Positions 1-16,563 of a stretch of DNA of 64,000 nt are shown here, piece by piece. A program made the position numbers and the translations under genes. Position 1 is the first letter of the stretch. Every line of letters begins with the position of its first letter. Source of the stretch: Corylus avellana. Its lineage: Eukaryota > Streptophyta > Magnoliopsida > Fagales > Betulaceae. The notes beneath the pieces were generated by a model. That model did not search any database and was not told the origin of the DNA. It was given only the letters and a program-made list of their open reading frames with translations. The stretch is taken from NCBI RefSeq assembly GCF_901000735.1, contig NC_081541.1, forward strand, positions 33,188,060 through 33,252,059, given 5' to 3'.

Positions 1-428
1 AGCTCGCCGCCCTCGCAGAGCTCCATGACGAGGTGCACCGCATTGTCGTCCTCATAGGTGTCCTTCAAGGTCACGATGTTGGGGTGCTGGGGCAGGTGCT
101 TCATGATCTCCACCTCCCTCCTCACGTCCTCGATGTCCACCGCCGTCCTCAGCTTCTTCTTCGATATCGATTTGCAGGCGAAGGTATCGCCGGTGGCCTT
201 GTCCGTGCAGAGGTATGTTATGCCGAACTCGCCGCGACCCAGCTCGCGCCCCAGCTCGTACTGGAGCTCGATCTCGCGGCCGGTCGGCTCCTTCAGGACC
301 GAGAGCTTGTGGCTTCCGCCATTGGGGTTGGCCCCGCCGTAGTCGATGGCAAATGGGTTTGGCTTCTTTGTTTTCTTCTCCTTCTTCAGCTCGTCGTCGA
401 CCGCTGGGGTTACGCAACAGTTACCCAT
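1..428 (-). CDS. Calcium-dependent protein kinase (CDPK), first exon, partial
   Basis: This is the N-terminal 142 codons of a plant CDPK, a Ser/Thr kinase that couples cytosolic calcium to phosphorylation. The ATG is at 428-426 and the frame stays open to the window edge. The protein starts MGNCC: Gly2 fits N-myristoylation and Cys4/Cys5 fit palmitoylation, so membrane anchoring is likely. A variable Lys-rich region follows to about residue 50. The kinase domain begins near residue 57, with the glycine-rich loop GRGEFG (about 64-69), the ATP-binding lysine in ACKSISK (Lys86), the subgroup motif [20 protein letters not shown] and the hinge [10 protein letters not shown]. These motifs fit the CPK7/8/10/13/32-type subgroup; the exact orthologue is inferred, not proven. 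The activation loop, autoinhibitory junction and EF hands lie outside the window. The exon is GC-rich against AT-rich surroundings. Confidence 0.93.
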   Translation of the reverse strand, partial: MGNCCVTPAVDDELKKEKKTKKPNPFAIDYGGANPNGGSHKLSVLKEPTGREIELQYELGRELGRGEFGITYLCTDKATGDTFACKSISKKKLRTAVDIEDVRREVEIMKHLPQHPNIVTLKDTYEDDNAVHLVMELCEGGE

Positions 429-1110
429 GGATTACAGGGTTCGACTTTTCTGGGATTTTCGATATTTGGTCAAACGGGGGTGTCGGAATTCAAAGAAGTT
501 TGAGCTGAATATGAAACAAACCCAATCAAAATCTAACGAAATTGAATCTTTCCTTGAGCGAAAAGAGTTGGGTTTCCGAGAAAATAAATCGTAATTGGTA
601 CGAAGGGGGGAATATGAGGAAAAACAGAGGTATCACGAATTGGGTATGGAGGGAAATGCCCAGAAATGGATGAGGAATTGAGAGTCAGAGGAGATATAAA
701 AGAAGGGGAGGGGTTGAAGAGGAAGACGATTATCAAAAGGGGAATTATAGCGTGTTAAGGACACCTTGAGAAGAATATGAAGAAGAAGAAGATGGAGAGA
801 GAGAGGGTCAACCCTCTTTTCCCAGAGGCTTCCCTCCTAACCCCGTCTTCTGTGTGTGTCTGAGAAAGGGAGAGGAGGGCTCTTCTGTTGTTTTCCCAAA
901 ATGTCCAAAACAAAATTCAAGTGCTTTTGCGGGTGTTTGAATAGGAATATACTTTGTACGAAACGGGTTGTTACTAAAAATACCTCGGCTTTCTGTGGAA
1001 ATTGCAGGGTAATGCCATTTTCAATTTTCATCTGCTTTTTGTGGTCTGTTTCACATAAACGCCCTTTACCAGAATTTTTCAATCATGACAAGAGAGTATA
1101 CAACTAACCG
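429..1110 (-). promoter_or_regulatory. Upstream region and probable 5' leader of the CDPK gene
   Basis: No coding sequence is seen. On the minus strand, 860-770 is rich in CT and TTC repeats, typical of plant 5' untranslated leaders. I could not assign a transcription start or a convincing TATA box. Open frames here on either strand are short and resemble nothing known. Confidence 0.4.
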
Positions 1111-1289
1111 ATTTTTTTTTTTTTTTTTTTAATTCTTTTTCAGTTTTTCCGACCAAAGACAAGTAGTAGGTCAATTTGACAATTTCATAAATAAGGCATT
1201 TTCATTTTATCAATAATGTTTTTTCTAACCAAAAAAAATGACTGGTCTTTTTTTTTTTTTTGGCAAAATGTGTTGGCAGGTTGAGTTTG

Positions 1290-1935
1290 GGTCAACCGAT
1301 TGGATTATCTAACTCGATAGAGGTAAACCTGAATCCAAAGTTAAACGGGTCAAATCGTTAAACTCGAACAGACCCGCTTCACACATTTAATAAACGGGTT
1401 ACAAACAAGCCGTTTGACCCACTTAGGCTTGAATGCGACATGTTTTACTCGTTTCAACATATATTTATTATATAAAAATATACATAATTTTATAAACGTG
1501 TCGATTTGGTCAACCCATATATGACATTTTTATTAAACGAGCCATGCAGGTCAATCCGTTTATGCCAAATTATAACCCAATAATTTTGTATTGAGTTTAC
1601 GGGTTGTGTCAAAAATTACTAACCCTGGATAGGAGTGGCAATTCACGTGCTCATGTTGGATTCGGGTCGTATCGAGACACATGTATAAGACTATATAGGT
1701 CAATCTTAACTCGACTTATTTAATTAAACAAATCAAACCTTTTAGCACTAATCTTCTAATTTTGTATTGAGTTCTTATCCTGTTTGCAAGTCATATAAAA
1801 AGTTTTTTGCCAATTATTTCGAATCATGTCAAAGCACATATATAAAACTCTATAGGACAACACTAATTCGATCAATTTAATTAAATGGATTAAACTCTTC
1901 AATTCCAAATCTTTAATTTTATGTTAAAATCGTAT
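1290..1935. repeat. Two adjacent copies of a dispersed 'gggtt/aaccc' repeat family
   Basis: The blocks 1290-1620 and 1640-1935 share phrases such as attttgtattgagtt, tataagactatataggtcaa and taattaaacaaatcaaac. A third, shorter copy lies at 49080-49245. The wording (runs around gggttcgtgtc on one strand, a variable AT middle) resembles non-autonomous hAT-type repeats common in plants. No target duplication could be fixed, so the class is tentative. Confidence 0.5.
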
Positions 1936-2732
1936 CGAATTCATGAAACGCGTAAAAAACTGTCAGCCATATAAAGTACACAAAGGCCTTTTGAGTTACT
2001 TGATAAATCAGTTTTTTTTTTTTTTACTTTCTGATCATTTATTATATGCAAATTTCAACAAAAAATTAGAAAATGAATATATTATTCCTGAATTGAGAAC
2101 TTTTGTGTACAATTTTCTTAAATAATCGGTTTTTATATTCCTGCATTACTATTTTATATTTGGCATTGTTGCATACGCATGAGTGTTGCCATTTCTTTTA
2201 TTTTAGTTTGTATATGCTAAATTAGACATATAAAAATGATGTTTATCATTATATATATATATATATATTTTTAACATTCAAAGTTATTGATAGATTTAGG
2301 TTGGCCAGAAGAAAGTCTATGACCCCGCCAATACATAATAGGTGAAATTGCACTGTCATTGACGATCATTATCAACCCTCAACCTACTTGTTTGAAAAAG
2401 GAATTTCTTTTGGGCAATTCATGCATATTTGCTTAAAAACCACATTAATTTACTTCACAAGGAAGAAAACTATCATGATTCAGCTTATCAGGATTCTCTT
2501 CATTTCAAGTTTTATAGCATATATTAAATTTTATAAATTTAATATTATATATGTTGTTTTATTATTTTAAATTTTTAAATAACGTAATATCATTAAGTAT
2601 ATATAATAAAACAAAATCTAACTATGAAATACATTATTTTCATTTCACTTAAAATAAGAAGATTCTATAACTAGTGCAGCTAGATTACAATTTATAAGCA
2701 TGGAAAAGACACACACACACATATATATATAT
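1936..2732. other. AT-rich intergenic DNA, no gene seen
   Basis: The stretch holds homopolymer runs and AT dinucleotide tracts (about 2250-2272) and an AC/AT tract just before 2732. The open frames are 60 codons or fewer and look random. Confidence 0.6.
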
Positions 2733-2895
2733 AGCAGTGATTTATATAACAATAGTGTGTATGAACAGTCATACTCGTTAGTATTGTTTAATTATAAAAT
2801 ATTATTTAAACAGTATATATATATATATATTATAACACTAGTGTCTATGATTGTTCATGTATGCTAATATTATATATATTATATAAATCACTGCT
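2733..2895. mobile_element. Small fold-back MITE with AGCAGTGATTTATATAA ends
   Basis: The left end agcagtgatttatataa is matched by its reverse complement at the right end (2879-2895). A second, looser pairing lies inside, around tgtgtatgaacagtcat and the reverse complement of tgattgttcatgtatgc. The centre is an AT dinucleotide tract, so the element can fold into one long hairpin. The flanks are too AT-rich to show a target duplication. It has no coding capacity. Confidence 0.6.
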
Positions 2896-3379
2896 CATAA
2901 TCAATTAATTATGAGACAGCATTGAGGGTCGGGGAAGATAAAAGAATAATATAAGCTAAAAAAAAACTATAGGACCACTCCAGGGTGTGGTCAACGTCTG
3001 TGCCGATACATTGGTTCTTTCAGTTGGCAAAAGTGGCCTGAACGTTGTTGCAGGTTCTGTACACGTGTTAGAAATTTATTGGTCTATCCATGTCCACGGA
3101 GACCTTCTAGAAGCCAGCCAAAAACTTGGTAGAGTGAGTAAATAACACCCAACTATAAAGCTTAAAATTAAACCCCGGCCGGCGGCCACTATTAAAAAAA
3201 AAAAAAACCTGTAAGGGCAATTTGATCATTTAAGCAGATATTTTAGCCCAACTACTACGAAATATACTCTCTTAGCCAGTTGGAATGTTGGATGACGTCT
3301 GTATATCGCTAGCCGTTGGATCTTAATATACCCGTAAGGCGTATTTTATTCGTAAAGCACGATTTTGCCCTTGCCTAAT
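2896..3379. other. Intergenic DNA, nothing recognised
   Basis: Mixed-composition sequence without an open frame of note. It precedes the possible transcription unit that starts near 3400. Confidence 0.5.
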
Positions 3380-3389
3380 CAATGCATGC

Positions 3390-3733
3390 ACTAGAGCTTT
3401 ATAAGGAGGGGCATTTGCGTCCAAAAAATTAAAGAAAGGAAAAAAAAGCTCGGCAAAGGGTTTCTTCGTCATTTAGTGTAGACGAAAAAGCTGCCTCAAA
3501 AGCGCCGCCTTCGCTCTGAGGTTCGCAGTCAAACTCGGCAATTTTGACTTCGAATGCAACGTTAAGGAATCTGAGATCGCCGGTTTGCTTCCAGTGTGGT
3601 TCACTTACACGCTTTTAAAAAGCAGGTACCCGATCTAGACTCTCCGTTATATTGCGTGCTTTTGGATGTTACCGTTAAAAGAAATAAACTTTATCCATAT
3701 TTTGGTAAAAAAAAAATATATATACTTCAATCT
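3390..3733 (+). promoter_or_regulatory. Possible plus-strand promoter and 5' untranslated exon, cut by a gap
   Basis: A TATA-like ctttataagg lies at about 3397-3406. It is followed by a less AT-rich stretch (3475-3625) ending in a good splice-donor context, aaaagcag/gtacccg, near 3624. The sequence then becomes AT-rich like an intron and runs into the N gap at 3734. This arrangement fits a non-coding first exon, but no protein downstream supports it. This is inference only. Confidence 0.25.
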
Positions 3734-3833
3734 NNNNNNNNNNNNNNNNNNNNNNNNNNNNNNNNNNNNNNNNNNNNNNNNNNNNNNNNNNNNNNNNNNN
3801 NNNNNNNNNNNNNNNNNNNNNNNNNNNNNNNNN
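3734..3833. other. Assembly gap, 100 N
   Basis: Exactly 100 N, which normally stands for an unknown distance between contigs. Confidence 0.99.
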
Positions 3834-4392
3834 TCCTTTGCACATTCAGCATCATAGGGAAATGTTATACACATATCATATGGATCGATGAACACTCGAT
3901 CGGTCAACCTACTGCAAAAATAGGAAGCTTATGGACATGATTCGCTATAGTCCTTAACATTTTTCTGCCCTTCTCTCCAAAACCTAGGAGATTTCCCCCT
4001 GTCAAATACCCAAATGTTTAACAAGTCTCGATGTGGTTCATCCATGTTTTGCACCTTGTTCATCCAACACTTGAGCTCTATACAAATTTTTTTTTTAATT
4101 AAAAAAAAAAACTTGAGGGAAATAAAAGCAAGAAAACTACTGCACCCGTGGTTTTTTTTTTTAAAAGAAAACTACAAGAAACAAAGAAACAAGAATACCC
4201 GTGGTTGAGGGATGTGAGGAACATGCTTGCACAGATCTTGGCGTGGAGCATGACCATCACTCTGGAATTCGAAACATTCCGTAAAACTGGACATGGACAA
4301 TTTTGATACATTTTGAGAGCTAGCGGAGGGAAGGCGAAGGAGAATCTGAACTGGTTCGTTGGTAAAACGTGAAGATTTGGGCAACTTATATG
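3834..4392. other. Unrecognised sequence, possible minus-strand protein remnant
   Basis: From 4384 down to about 4200 the minus strand carries an open frame with ordinary amino-acid composition (phrases LRLPSASSQNVSKLS and CKHVPHIPQP). I do not recognise it, and the frame ends in homopolymer-derived residues. It could be a degraded exon or chance. No splice sites were fixed. Confidence 0.2.
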
Positions 4393-6497
4393 TAGGGGTG
4401 TAACCGAGCCGAGCTTGGGCTGTCCCGTTTATTTTTTGAGTCAGGCTCGAGCTCGAGTCGAGCCTGACTTCGCTCCTCGAGTTCAGCTCGACAGGGTTGG
4501 AACCCTGTTCGAGCTCGACTTTTTTATTACTGAATTAACATGGCTATCAAAACCAACAGCAAATAATTATGGGGAGAAAGGATCAGCTTTTGAAATAGAA
4601 TTATTACTATTGTGCTCAATGCACTTATTCCCAGCTAAGGTTTTTCACTGGGAAGTGATTATCTCAGATCAGATGAAACTCATGAAAGCAGTTAAATAAT
4701 AAAAAAAATTAAAAAAGGGAAGCAGTTAGAAAACATAAACCCATCAGAAAATCCATGAACAGTAGCTCTCAAATTTATGCCACTAAAGTCCAATTTAAGC
4801 ACAATGGTCATTCAGTTGCATGTTAACTAAAGGTAAGAAAGCAAGATATCGATCGAGGCAAACCGAGAGGCGAGAGGCGAGACGGCGAGACGGCGAGACG
4901 GTGAGAGGCGAGGTGAGAGGCGAGAGGCGAGACGGCGAGAGGCGAGGTGAGAGGAGAGCATCGCTGCGAGCCTGCGAGCGCGTGTGTGTGAGGAAGTCAG
5001 GAAGAGGAAGGGACGACGGCTGTGTGAGTGTGAGAAAGAGACGGCCATTAGGATTTAGGGTTAGGTTTTTTTTTTTTGCTTAAAGATTAATTTATAGTGC
5101 ACCTGGAATTAATCTTATGTGTGCATTTTATGGTGAGACTGGTTCTATTGATTAAATCCAACGTCTAAGATTAAATTCAATTAAATTGGACGGCCAGTAT
5201 TAAATTTAATCAATAATTCAAAATTCAAAATTTAAGAATTAAGAATAAAAATTGTGTTATTTAGTATTATTTATGGTCAGTTTGATATTTCAATTTTAAT
5301 AATTGCGATTTAAAAATTTTGTTTATTCAATCATGTTTTTTTTCTTTTATATTTTATATTAAGTGTTTTTAAATGATAATGTCAAACGCTTTATGTCACA
5401 CTCACACGCACCAATAATCTACCATTATAAATTCATATTACATATAGTATTATTTAGTTAATATATTAAAATGTTAATATTTAATACGAGTCAAGTATAT
5501 AATGTCAATATTAATATATATTGCATCTTATATGTAAACATTTATATACTTATATAGTTATATGATTGTATCATTATCTAATTTATATGGGTAATGGGTC
5601 AATGTTAATTGTTATAACTTATATACTTATATTATATATTCTCATTATCACAATTCATGATATATAATTTAAATTTAAATTGTTAAGTTTTTACTTACCG
5701 TAAATTGTGATTATAATGTATAAATTATAAGAAACAAATTAGTTACTTAATTATTAATCATTTAATCTAATAGTAATACTCAAACTCTAAGTAATAAATT
5801 CATAATGATCTAATGGTCATACACTCATACTTAAATTTTATGATCATATTATCTTACAATTAATATTAATATTATCTTAGATATAAGATAATGTAATATA
5901 TCATATATGTTTTATAAGAATAAAGTATATAATTATAATGTATTGATTAAATAACACAATAGCTTATGCAGATATACCATATGATTATATAATGATTAAT
6001 GATTATATGATATACAGTATACGATTCCAATTTTCAAAGTATAAACTATCTATTTATAATATTTGTATTAAATGACACAATAACTTGTACAGTTGTACAC
6101 TTGTACTATATGATTATATCATATGATAAAATGATTAATGAAAATATCATATATTTCTTATTATATATATATATATATATATAATATATATAAATAACAA
6201 AAATATAAAGGTATATAATATATTTGTTATTATTGAGTAAAAGAGTAATGTTGACTATATATTGTTATTTGTTACTTAATAAAAAATATACGAGCCGAGT
6301 TTAATAAGCGAGATGAGCCTTATCCGAGCTTGCTCACGAGTTTAGCCGAATCGAGCCGAACTTGCTTTGTTTAATATTTGAGTTAGGATTCGTATTCACA
6401 AAACGCTTCATTTAATATTAAAGTCGAGCACGAACTAAGCTTATGCAAGCCGAGCCCAAACTTACTCGCAAGACGCTTCGCTCACTTCAGATCCCTA
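4393..6497. mobile_element. Probable non-autonomous hAT-like element with gagccgag-rich ends
   Basis: The left end reads taggggtgtaaccgagccga. The right end, reverse-complemented, reads tagggatctgaagtgagcga. Both subterminal zones carry many gagctcga/gagccgag motifs (4405-4520 and 6290-6480). Flanking 8-mers are cttatatg (4385-4392) and tatatatg (6498-6505), six of eight matching, but the AT-rich setting makes this weak. The interior has no transposase and is very AT-rich, apart from a GA-rich minisatellite at 4862-4960. The class is inferred from the ends. Confidence 0.5.
4862..4960 (+). repeat. GA-rich minisatellite (gagaggcgagacggc units)
   Basis: Interleaved units of gagaggcgag, gacggcga and gaggtgagag are repeated about ten times, followed by a GA/GT-rich tail to about 5045. 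The Arg/Glu-rich reading frames across it are products of the repeat, not a gene. Confidence 0.8.
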
Positions 6498-8193
6498 TAT
6501 ATATGTGTAGTCTATGTAGAGCAGCAAGCGATAGAACTGCTGCTCCGCGTGGAAAAAAAGGAAAAAAGTAAAAACAGACAAGAAGGGCAAAAATGTAAAT
6601 GGCTAAAATGCCAGTTGGCCTTTTTGTCATGTTTTCTGCCCTCCACTCTTTTTAAATATGAATTTAAAGCATTCTTGCGGTTCACGCACTACCTACGGCT
6701 ACTAGCTTGAGAGGAATAGGTCCTGCAACCTGCAACTAGAGAGGCAGACTTAATAATTTCCTGCAACCTTGACCATTGCACGGTACCCTAGTTTTTTTTC
6801 CATCTTGTGTTTGCTTTTCAATTGTTTCTCCTTTTCCTTTACTCTTTTCTTCATTGTTTTTTTATTCCTTAAAGGTATTGTTTTTGTAAAAAAAAATATA
6901 AAAATATATATAGGAGACCCGAGACGAGGACAAATTGCAAGCTAGGGTCTTCCAAGAAGGTACCCTCAAATGTTAGTTAATAACTAAGTAGATGATAGTT
7001 TTTCTATAAACATCTCAAATTTTGTTATTTTTTCATGATTAACTTACTAATTAATCAGAAATTAAATACTAATAACCTAAATAAAACTAAGAATTGTCCG
7101 ATTATTTATTTTCTTGGATCATGGGTATCACCCAATGATCATTGGATATCACAAATGATGCTGTCCCATTTGAGTAGTTGCTTGGAATAAAACTTCTTCG
7201 AGAGTTTTTGAATACAAATTTTTCTGTTTTATCTTGGATAAAGTTACAACCGCTAAAAATAAAGTTATTAATAGTAGGCAAACTTAGAACACAAAACAGA
7301 ATTATAGGAAGAAAAAAAAAATGTTTCCATACAAAAAATTTCTTTAAATTTATATCTCGCATATAAATTTATTTGACCTATTTCTCTTGATAATCTATTA
7401 TTAACAACTTATTTTCAACTCATTTTTACCGTAAAGGAATACTATATATTCTCAATTTGTGGCTTATCTCAAACAAGAAAATAAAAATATTCATAGATAT
7501 TTACAATATGTTTCTTATGACAACTGGGGTCATGAATCATGGTCAACACACAGCACATTGGTCACATTTTTATGATTACCTTATCCCATCAAATCATTTA
7601 CATGTATGTATGAATTCAATATCCTTATGAAAAATTAATCACATCATAACATTTCTGCCGTTAAATGCATTTTGAGGTTGATAAATTCATTGTTTGTGAA
7701 GTATGTGTTCATGGATGCCCTATACATTAACCTGTTGTTGATTGAAAATTGTAAACTAATATTCGAAAGAAACAGTTGCTTAATTACAACACTGATTTCA
7801 TAATCGGTATATGTTGTGGTGATTGTGTTGAGTATTATCCAACAAATTGTTTATCAATAACCGAAGAATATGAGTTTTCCACTTATGATCAACACGAATT
7901 GAATTATAATCAAATTGGCTTGGGTTGTTTACCAATGTCAGTAATGTACGATAATACAATTTGAACAATTTTAAGTTTACCTAAACAAACAAGTATATAT
8001 ATATAATAAGTAATTCCTTTAATTAAAGATAAAGAGTAATTACAATTAGTAAGCTTCAATTTGGATCTCTGAGTATATCTGCAATTATTCAAAATCTCTC
8101 TCTCTCTATATATATATATATATTTTCAAACCACTCTCTAAGATAAAAGAATGATATTAGTCCGAGAACTGTACCTACATCAATTCACATTCC
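6498..8193. other. AT-rich intergenic DNA, no gene seen
   Basis: There are only short random open frames. The region 6500-6800 is less AT-rich, and CT and AT dinucleotide tracts lie at 8096-8122. It is unique in the window and forms the left flank of segment A, which begins at about 8194. Confidence 0.55.
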
Positions 8194-8325
8194 TTAGCAT
8201 TTAGTTTTCATAAAAAATAAAATAAAAAAAATCTTGGTGAGGTCAATAAGCTTATGAAAAAAAACAATTGATTATTTATCTCTTTACGTATAGTGGATTT
8301 GCTATGACCGATACATGATTTTTTT

Positions 8326-9225
8326 GGGCTCATTTGATTCACGGAATGCGTATTTCATCAGGAAAGAAAATAGTTATTACTGAGAATAGAAGATGTCGAA
8401 ATTGAATAATTATTACAATTTTCTAGTTTGGTAGTAACACATATTTTATAATTGGAATTGAACTAAAATTAGTCAAAAACCCATTTGATTTCTATTTTTT
8501 CCAAATTTGAAATTAAAAAAAAAAAAAAAAAATGGTTAAACGTGTGGTGGTTGACCACCCATTGAGGTGGCCAGCCACCCACATGATTTTTTTTTTTTTG
8601 AAAAAAAAAAGAAAGAATGAGCTATTTTGGAAAACTTTGTCCTCTCAATGCCAATGGAGGAGTCAAATGATACTTTTTATCTAAAATAGCTAATAAGAGT
8701 TGTAAGAAACCCCTCACATTGGATTAGCAAAAAAAAATGCAAAATGGATATTTGATTGGATTAGCAAAAAAAAAAAAAAAAAAGCTACATGTAGTAGCAC
8801 TTTTCAAGGAAGACATTTTACTTTTTATTGTTTGTCTCATTTTCCAAAACCTTTCCCATTTTTTAAGGGATCATTATGAGAATATTCTTTCACAATTTTT
8901 AATAAAAATATATTAAAAAGATATTTAAACGATATAGATAAAAATATAGCTAATCAGATGTAGAAGACATTTAAAAATTAATTAGCTAAACTTGATAAAA
9001 TGAGTTTTGATGAGCTATTTTGCATAAACGTAGTTTGGCTCCTTCATTGAGAATGCTCTATTCATCTCATTTTTTTTAGAGGAATAATTATTCCTGTGTA
9101 GATGAAATTAGTCATTCCCATGTGAATAACTATTCGCAAGAATAAACTCCTACCAAACAAAATAATGATTATTCCATGAGAATAGTCATTCTATTCCAAG
9201 AATCTATTTCGCAAATCAAATGGAC
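8326..9225. mobile_element. MITE-like element with catttgatt...aatcaaatg ends, segment A
   Basis: The left end gggctcatttgattcacgg and the right end gcaaatcaaatggac (9211-9225) are inverted relatives. Internal motifs of the type ggaataactattc near both ends support the pairing. The middle carries a ggtggtt/ccagccaccc fold-back (8541-8582) between A and T runs. The right end abuts the plastid-derived ndhG fragment. The matching copy in segment B is at about 26859-27740. Confidence 0.45.
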
Positions 9226-9228
9226 AAT

Positions 9229-9841
9229 GTTTTTGAGATAAAGTCTTATATTAGGAGGTACAGGAGTAGTATTACTTACCAACCCAATTTATTATGCTTT
9301 TTCGTTGGGATGGGTTCTTGTGTGTATATCTTTAGACTCCTACTAAACAAAAGAATGACTATTTCATGAGAATAGCTATTCCATTCCAGGGGTTTATTTC
9401 GCAAACTAAACTAACAGTATTTTTGAGATAAAGTCTTATATTAGGAGGTGCAGGATTAGCATTACTTACCAACCCAATTTATTATGCTTTTTCATTGGGA
9501 CGGGTTTTTGTGTGTATATCTTTATTTTATATTCTATCAAACTCTCATTTTCTAGCTGTCGCACAACCTCTTACTTACGTGGGAGCCATAAATGTGTTAA
9601 ACATATTTGATGTCATGTTCATGAATGGTTCAAAATATTACAAATATTTTAATCTTTGGACCGTTGGAGATGGGGTTACCTTGTTGGTTTGTTACGTTTG
9701 AACTTTGAACTCAATCATTTCGATCATTCTTTTAGCTCCTTTGATAGGTGCAATTGTTGTGGCTCTCCAGTAACCGTAATACGAATTAAACTTTGTTCTG
9801 TGTTATCATATCCATTTCCCCTCACTTCAATTTTTATATGA
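9229..9841 (+). pseudogene. ndhG: Plastid ndhG fragment inserted in the nucleus (NUPT), segment A
   Basis: The translation gives motifs of NdhG, the plastid NAD(P)H dehydrogenase subunit 6: [14 protein letters not shown], then [41 protein letters not shown] and TVGDG. The natural C-terminus, ILLAPLIGAIVVALQ plus stop, follows at 9773. The middle of the gene (roughly 65-75 codons) is missing between about 9695 and 9710. The first part is present twice: 9229-9334 and again from about 9418, separated by MITE-like sequence. Sequence after the stop continues to about 9841 and resembles the ndhG-ndhI spacer. It cannot make a functional subunit. Plastid origin is inferred from the protein match. Confidence 0.85.
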
Positions 9842-9984
9842 AGATTGATTTTGCCACGTCCCTCTCCAGGGTTCGCTTCTCTGGGTTTGCGCCGAGGGTC
9901 TTCGTGAGAAGCTAAAGGAGGGGTTTTGTCTTGCTTTCAGCAAGGATCTTTTCTTTGCTACGACTCATGAGGAGGTGGGGTTAG

Positions 9985-10095
9985 GTCTAGTTTTCAACAA
10001 TGAACAATTATCCCATGGCTGAAGAGATAACGCGGCAGTGGGAGAATCTATCCCTCACGCAGGAGGAGGCTGAGGAGCATGTTAGAGTGACACAT
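9985..10095 (+). pseudogene. Possible LINE ORF1-type N-terminal remnant, segment A
   Basis: After a leader-like stretch (9850-9990), an ATG near 9999 opens a short frame. It contains MAEEITRQWENLSLTQEEAE, which resembles the start of plant retrotransposon proteins with a DUF4283 region. It ends quickly. In segment B the same frame has a stop (MA then TAA near 28533). The family call is from memory of the pattern only. Confidence 0.35.
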
Positions 10096-10099
10096 ACGG

Positions 10100-14597
<4,498 letters not shown>

Positions 14598-14893
14598 ATT
14601 AAGCGTACAGTAAACACGTCAAACAGTGAGCAATACTGTATAATAAACGCCATGGGGAGAGAGAGATGTACCGTGTTTTGGTAATGAGGGCCGGAGGCAG
14701 TGGGGAGAGAGATGTAAAAAGTATTTTAATTAAAATAAAAGATAAATTACTAAGTGAGATTAATGTTTAAATTATGAATCTTTGATGATCTAATACATAT
14801 ATTTTCGGTGGTAGCTTGAGAGCTAACTCTCGTTTGTCCAAGATATGCAATCATATGCAGCCCAGGCCCATAGCAACGGTTTGAAATCGTTTT
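14598..14893. other. Upstream flank of the kinase pseudogene, segment A
   Basis: This is the probable former promoter or leader side of the kinase gene. It has tandem gggagagagagatgta-like phrases at 14653 and 14703, then AT-rich DNA. Homology with B continues to 14893. Confidence 0.4.
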
Positions 14894-15632
14894 ATGCTTA
14901 TTCTATGACCCTAAAAGACATGAATGCGTCATTTTGTGCATATACTCGTTTGGTAGAGTTTCTTTATTGGCCCACGAAGTGTTGGCCCATACAAGCTTAG
15001 GAACCAGCTCGAGTGTGCATATTTGATACAGAGTAATGTTAGAAATTATACTTTTAAGTTTTATCTCATCGTTATATCACCTTATTGACGTGACAGCGTC
15101 AATCAGCCTTTAATTTTTAATTTTTTTTTTTAAACAATAACTAATCCAATGGCCGATTAACACAATCACGTCAGTACAGTAAGATGAAAGTGTGATTTTT
15201 AGAGATAGAGATCCCAACAATTTTGTTGTCCGAATTTCTTGCTAGCAATTCAATTAGTAATTGTGAGACAGTTTCTATGAAACTCATATATTTGAACAAG
15301 TTTTAAACAGTCGGTCCACTTATTAAAACACGTCAATCTCACATAAACTATTTCATATCTGTTATTCATTTGTGGCCAAAATTAAGGTTTAAATAGTTGT
15401 AGAATAAAAATTTGATAAATAATTTTTATTATCAAAAATAGTTTTAGAATAAAAACGTGGCATGTGCCACGTTATATATCCAATGGTTATTTAGGGTTGC
15501 CATTTTATCATTGTTAAATAGTTGTAGAATAAAAATTTGATAAATAATTTTTGAAGTAGACCTTACGAAGGAATATAAGATGATTGAGTGGGATTTCCTT
15601 TCCAAGGTCCTAAGACGACTCTATTTAACCCA

Positions 15633-15706
15633 GTTTACTAACTTGGGTTAACCAGCCAAAGTGCGGACAATTTACTGACCTGGGTTAACCAGCCAAAGTG
15701 CGGACA
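15633..15706. repeat. 37-bp tandem repeat, two units
   Basis: Units 15633-15669 and 15670-15706 both end in ggttaaccagccaaagtgcg and differ at a few early bases. Confidence 0.9.
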
Positions 15707-16380
15707 GTTTAAGTAGCATTACTCTCTCTTATTGCCATTAACTCACTTTTTCTTTTCTTGTTTTTTTTTTTTTTTTTTTTTTTTTTCTACATTAAGTCAC
15801 TGTTGTCACCTAGCAATAAGCATTCGTGAATGCAACAACAATTCCTCCAACAAACCTCCCCATGAGTTGGTTTCCTAGACTTCCCATGCCTGAACAAAAT
15901 ATTTGGAGCCATCCCAAATAACTTGATATCATCATCTAGCATATCAACATTTACAATTTTACATGACCATCACCAAAAAAAAAAAAATGACAAGCCGGTT
16001 TTTGACATTCATCAAAGAAATCCTCACGGTTGACTCCCTTGGGAGCAGGAGGCCACCCCTTTGAGCCAATGTCGTTTGGCCCCTTCAACAAGCCAGAGTT
16101 AAGAAACATGTACACTTTGTGTCCTCTATTTAAGTCAATACTAATTTTAGATACACCTAGAATTAAATAACAAACACGACAGCAATTTTTTGAAATGTAT
16201 CAATACATCATTCCAAATACAAATATAATAACAAATTCAGTTTTCTACTATGACGACTATTACAAATATATAGCAGATGAAATAGTTCAGTAACAAATTA
16301 TAGTGTCAAAAAATTATAGAGTAGTGCCTTCACTCCACAGATGGATTTGAGGTGTTCTCAATCTTTACATAAGATTAGCT

Positions 16381-16563
16381 TTAACTTCTTTTTTTGTTTG
16401 GTGCAGCAGCTGAGAGTGTTAAGACTGCTGCAGCAGCTAATTCCCTTATACTGCTGTTTTGGAACTCGAGGAGCTCTGCAAGAGAAGGGATGGCACCAGC
16501 TGTGACTATCATGACCTTGTTTCGGATAAACATGAAATAATTCGCTCCTAAAATCAATAGCAT
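16381..16563 (-). pseudogene. Single ARM-repeat fragment (U-box/ARM protein-like)
   Basis: The minus-strand frame reads NKVMIVTAGAIPSLAELLEF, then QNSSIRELAAAAVLTLSAAA and PNK. This is the consensus of one armadillo repeat as found in plant ARM-repeat and PUB E3-ligase proteins. Only about 45 residues are recognisable and no neighbouring repeats are seen within 2 kb. It is probably an exon fragment carried in or left behind. It lies in the A-only block. Confidence 0.65.

Noticed and set aside
4820..5083. Arg/Glu-rich frame around the GA repeat
   Set aside because: Product of the gagaggcgag minisatellite.
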